Of a stretch of 64,000 nt of DNA, positions 60,710 through 64,000 are shown piece after piece. The DNA lies in assembly GCF_008831285.2 (NCBI RefSeq), contig NC_045138.2, positions 28,863,934 to 28,927,933 of the forward strand, in the 5' to 3' direction. The notes beneath the pieces were generated by a model. That model saw only the letters and a list, made by a program, of their open reading frames with translations. It ran no database searches and was not told the DNA's origin. Numbering within the stretch: position 1 is the stretch's first letter; the number at the start of each line of letters is the position of its first letter. The DNA is from Nymphaea colorata. Taxonomy: Eukaryota; Streptophyta; Magnoliopsida; Nymphaeales; Nymphaeaceae. Position numbers and translations under genes: made by a program.

Positions 60710-61570
60710 TGATCACCACAACATCTTGGATACAACGCTTATATTTCTGATGTTATAAGATGAAGCCGGGGAATTTTTCATTGCAGGGATTGAACTAAGC
60801 GTTTAAAATTTAATAGGAATGGAAATATAATTTTCATATTTTTTATATATGTTAAATTAAAATTTGCAAAATTTACATGTAAATTATTAGAAGTAAAAAA
60901 TAAGACCCATAAATAGTTGATTTCATCCCCATGTACACATGGCAGAAACCATTCACCTGAATCAGCATTGGTTCTTGCTACAATGATGTGAAAGATAAAG
61001 ACAAAACAAGAGGTGCCGTCCTATGGTTGGCAGAACCACAGGAAACAAGAGCACATGCAACCCACTCAAACAGGAATATCTGCTTAAGTATATAGTTATT
61101 ATGAATCATATTTTATAATCGTGATAAACAAAAATGAAAAGACTGAGTTATAGTAATGACATAACAAAATACTAGTATCATCACAAACATGCGGTCATCG
61201 TGATCAATTGTGACATTCTCAATGAAAAAATAAGGTTCATAAACTCATTTCATTAATGGAGGGTAGAGGGACAGCTGTGCACACATTATTGTCAAAGGTG
61301 AGTTGGGGCCAGTTACATAAATAATGGCTCCTGCATCGAGACGAAGACTGTTTTTTTTTTAACCTTCGCGGCTAATGTTTCTAACTTCGTCATCGCACGT
61401 GAATTGAATTTAATACAGTGAAATGAATGAATGCGTCAATTGCCTGCACGTTAGAGACAAATTTAAACATGTAAAGACCAATAAGACAACAGCAACGAAC
61501 ACGTTTTTTTCAAGGTTCCACGCAGGTTCTTCAAAATCAACCAATGTGGCATGTTTTTCTAATTGATTTA

Positions 61571-61626
61571 TATATATATATATTAATTAAACATCTACGT
61601 TATATATATATATATATATATATATT
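61571..61626. repeat. (AT)n microsatellites
   Basis: Two short runs of (TA)n (about 61571-61582 and 61601-61626), 220-270 bp upstream of the TATA box at 61847. Confidence 0.9.
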
Positions 61627-61846
61627 GATTGATTTCGAAGGACTTTGGTAAAAGCCACACTTATTTAATTGTTGGGACGACCGTGGAATCTTGGGTTAGA
61701 GTAGGAAAGAGGAAGGAGGCCTCATATGCATATGAGAAGATGAGATTTGGTTAAGAAATTGATTTAATAAATTAGTTAAACGACATGACATACATCACAT
61801 CTTTGTCATCCACAAAAATGACGTGCCCGTCTCTTCCTCTCCTCAC

Positions 61847-61856
61847 TTTATAAAAT
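61847..61856 (+). promoter_or_regulatory. TATA box of the Bet v I-like gene
   Basis: TTTATAAAAT, 105 bp before the ATG. A start near 61880 would leave a leader of about 80 nt. Confidence 0.7.
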
Positions 61857-61960
61857 CTCCCATGGTCTCTGATCAGAAACAACAAGATACAGTAACAGGG
61901 TTAAAGAGATCAGAGATTGGAGAGAGTGAGAGCATTTCCATTGCTTAGGGGAAAGCAATC

Positions 61961-62470
61961 ATGGCGTTGCAGCAAGAGCAGGAAGCCAAGTGGGGAGGCA
62001 AAGTGAGCGCCCTGGTGGGAGGGGTGATGGCAGACCAGGTGTGGCCTCTGCTGGCGGAGTTCGGCCGCATGGACCGGTGGATGCCCACCGTCGCCACCTG
62101 CCAGCTCATAGGCGTGGCCGGGACTCCCGGCTGCCTCCGCTACTGCGCGAGCGCCGGCGGCGACCGATGGGCGAAGGAAGTGCTCAAGAGCATCGACCAT
62201 GCCCGCCGGAAGATGTGCTACGAGATGACGGAGAGCAGCATGGGATGGCGATACTATGAGGCTTCCGTGGAGGTCGTCGACAGCGCCGAGGAGGGCGGCT
62301 GCCGGATCGAGTGGACGTTCAGGATGGATCCCGTGGACGATAGGACCGAGGAAGGTATCGTGCAGTATATCGGTTTTGCCCTGGGGTGCATCTCTAAGAG
62401 GATGCAGGAATTTCTGTGTGGTGGTGCTGGCGGCGACAGCGGCGGCGGTTGTGGTAACGATGCTGCTTGA
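61961..62470 (+). CDS. Bet v I/START-fold protein, lachrymatory-factor-synthase-like
   Basis: 169 aa, no intron, ATG in a favourable context (CAATCATGGCG). The order of motifs fits plant polyketide-cyclase/dehydrase (SRPBCC) proteins annotated as LFS-like: KWGGKVSALV (10-19), ADQVWPLLAEF (24-34), WMPTVATC (40-47), GCLRYCAS (57-64), ERL-region variant KEVLKSIDHARRKMCYEM (72-89), then WTFRMDP. The fold makes a hydrophobic ligand pocket. In onion LFS an Arg and a Glu are catalytic; Arg60 and Glu88 or Glu91 here are candidates by position, not by alignment. Outside Allium the substrate is unknown and no sulfenic-acid chemistry should be assumed. The C-terminus is a Gly-rich tail. The coding region is much more GC-rich than its surroundings. 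Cytosolic, as no targeting signal is seen. Confidence 0.88.
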   Translation: MALQQEQEAKWGGKVSALVGGVMADQVWPLLAEFGRMDRWMPTVATCQLIGVAGTPGCLRYCASAGGDRWAKEVLKSIDHARRKMCYEMTESSMGWRYYEASVEVVDSAEEGGCRIEWTFRMDPVDDRTEEGIVQYIGFALGCISKRMQEFLCGGAGGDSGGGCGNDAA

Positions 62471-62639
62471 GATTCCGCCTGTAGCGGCGGCGGAGATGGT
62501 GACGATGGCCAATGGTGGTAGTTAATCTCCTGCTGAAGACAGTTTACCCGCACTCGCTCTTCATCTCTGTATCTTATTATCGTCTTGCATGATCATCAAC
62601 TTGTATTCAATAAGCATGGCTCATTTACCAAGAATGCAA

Positions 62640-63880
62640 TGTCCTTCCATCAGACTATTTCGAGAATTAGTGAGTATTGTTTTTGGTAGGATTCAATTTC
62701 ACTTCAATCGGCATCCCATTTTGTTGAAAGTCATTTGCAAATTTCAAACTCGTTAGAACCCAACCACATGTTACTGTGTTCAGATCACGTGCATCAGTGC
62801 ATGTATGCCATTTATGTACCACACAAAATATAATATATTAGGAATCAAATGTATCTTATGTGTCAGATGATTGAAACTAAAAATTTGCCACTAAAACCAC
62901 CACAAACTATTGTTTCACATGCTACCACTATTTTCTAACTACATATTTTTAATTCTTAGTCATCTCACGTTTATATGTGTGTATGAAAAAAAAAAATTTA
63001 TGGTGTGTGTGCGTGTGTGCGTTTTTTATTTGTTTTCTAACGGCAGAAGGTTTTTATTGGTGCATTCAGGTGTTAGGCAAGCGTACTAATCGCTAAAAAA
63101 GGCAAAATAATGACGGCCCCGAGGAATAAACGTAGCTAAAAAAGGTTTTTGTTGGTGCACTCGGGTGTTAGGCAAGCACACTTGGCACTTCGGAAAGTAA
63201 CCCGAGATCATGTGGTGTCATCTCCATATGGTTTTAATAATGGAGAACAGATCTGTACAAACTAACCGCAAAAAAAAAAGAAGGAAAAATTATTACCATA
63301 TCTTAAACATCGTAAGTTGGTTTCATTATGGTTTAAGCCTAGAACGCTTCTCTAGCTTATGAATTTATTTTTATACGGAAATAAGATTAATATATATGAC
63401 CTATTTAAAATATTGATGATAATAAGTTTTAGACCATGAAATTCATATTCATACGGTTAGACGAGAAACCATAAAATAGATTTTCAAAATCCAGCTTCTC
63501 TTTTTGCTTTTGGGGTTGCTACAGTTCATCCAATCCGTATTCCTATCTGGATGGCTTTCAGAATCCTGGCACATCAGAAGGATAATTCGTGGAATGGAAC
63601 ACTGTGTTCCAAAGAACATGGTGTACCCATATAATGGGCACCAGATGTTCGCAAATAGAAGGAGATGAAACTCGCCTTTGCAACGGTAGGACAACTGCAC
63701 ATTCAAACGGGTGGGAGGAACGTCGATCAGAAAAGAAGAGAGAATTTTGCGACGGAGTGGACAACCGCACATTCAAACGATCATAATACATCGGCAAAAG
63801 TCTGAACCCTTCTGACTATTTCCGTCGGCTGGATAAACTCCTTGTATCAATTATCATACATATAAATCTCTCTCTTTTTA
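62640..63880. other. Intergenic region after the Bet v I-like gene
   Basis: No gene seen. Contents: a duplicated phrase GGTTTTTRTTGGTGCA[CT]TC[AG]GGTGTTAGGCAAGC near 63049-63082 and 63144-63178, and a direct repeat GGACAACYGCACATTCAAACG at 63690-63710 and 63758-63778. Otherwise AT-rich. Confidence 0.55.
63690..63779 (+). repeat. Direct repeat of about 22 bp
   Basis: GGACAACTGCACATTCAAACGG at 63690 and GGACAACCGCACATTCAAACGA at 63758, 68 bp apart. They may mark the ends of a small decayed element. Confidence 0.6.
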
Positions 63881-63883
63881 TGT

Positions 63884-63895
63884 ATATATATAAAA
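63884..63895 (+). promoter_or_regulatory. Candidate TATA box near the window end
   Basis: TATATATAAAAG, about 60-70 bp before three closely spaced ATGs (63945, 63950, 63955). The first two open only very short frames. Confidence 0.4.
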
Positions 63896-63954
63896 GGAGT
63901 TGAAATCTTCAACCATCTTAAGCTCCTCCAATCACTACCACACGATGCAATGCA

Positions 63955-64000
63955 ATGAGTGGGTGTGTGTGCTGTGAAAGGATCCAAAGAAGAAAAAATC
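63955..64000 (+). CDS. Possible start of a gene cut by the window end
   Basis: The ATG at 63955 opens a frame (MSGCVCCERIQRRKN) that runs off the window. It is Cys-rich then basic. The first two ATGs upstream would act as short upstream frames. Too short to assign; support is only the TATA box and spacing. Confidence 0.25.
   Translation, partial: MSGCVCCERIQRRKN

Larger units (their letters stand above)
56900..61800. other. 4.9-kb intergenic region
   Basis: Mostly AT-rich. It contains two doubtful minus-strand frames (listed), a degenerate stretch of CTCGAGTTCGAG-like words at about 57915-58140, a GC-richer island at about 59260-59770 with an unsupported 79-codon frame, and GATA/GA microsatellites. 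Confidence 0.5.

Noticed and set aside
61910-62512. 200-codon antisense frame opposite the LFS-like gene
   Set aside because: Shadow of a GC-rich coding region; the plus strand carries the conserved family motifs and the TATA box.

Overview
This is nuclear DNA from a flowering plant. The evidence is a 21-exon gene with GT-AG introns, plant-specific protein families, plant LTR retrotransposons primed by initiator tRNA-Met, a LINE relic, and many AT, GA and CT microsatellites. I cannot place it below angiosperm level from the sequence alone. Gene density is low: four well-supported protein genes, a few doubtful ones, and a large remainder of decayed repeats.

Layout. 335-437 looks like the last coding exon of an unidentified upstream gene. 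2851-23661 (+) is a golgin-84-type Golgi coiled-coil tether (Arabidopsis GC1/GC2 class). I rebuilt it as 21 exons encoding 710 residues with every splice phase consistent, including one GC-AG intron. Its tenth intron (9.35 kb) holds two LTR retrotransposons: an old, non-autonomous, minus-strand element (8398-10609) and a young Ty1/copia element (11041-16464). The copia LTRs differ at one base and are flanked by a perfect 5-bp target duplication. 24.0-37.6 kb is intergenic: tandem duplications, a 40-bp minisatellite, and a long CT/AT/AG palindrome. 37629-38303 (-) is a single-exon DUF761 (Avr9/Cf-9-elicited-146-like) gene with a TATA box. 38.4-52.4 kb is a graveyard of repeats: a 290-bp polypyrimidine tract, an LTR primer-site relic, a LINE RNase H relic, a copia gag relic, and several copies of a dispersed AT-rich family. 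54665-56284 (+) encodes an acidic, repeat-rich, single-pass membrane protein of unknown function, probably with a 5' UTR exon near 52.4-52.7 kb. 61961-62470 (+) is an intronless, GC-rich Bet v I/START-fold gene related to lachrymatory-factor-synthase-like proteins. The window ends in what may be the start of another gene.

The genes do not form an operon-like unit and show no obvious joint function. No unmistakable new biological system is visible. The items most worth a second look are the non-autonomous LTR element with a roughly 300-codon reading frame of no recognisable retroelement type, the young copia copy whose genes are nevertheless broken five times, the dispersed repeat family, and the tandemly expanding acidic protein.
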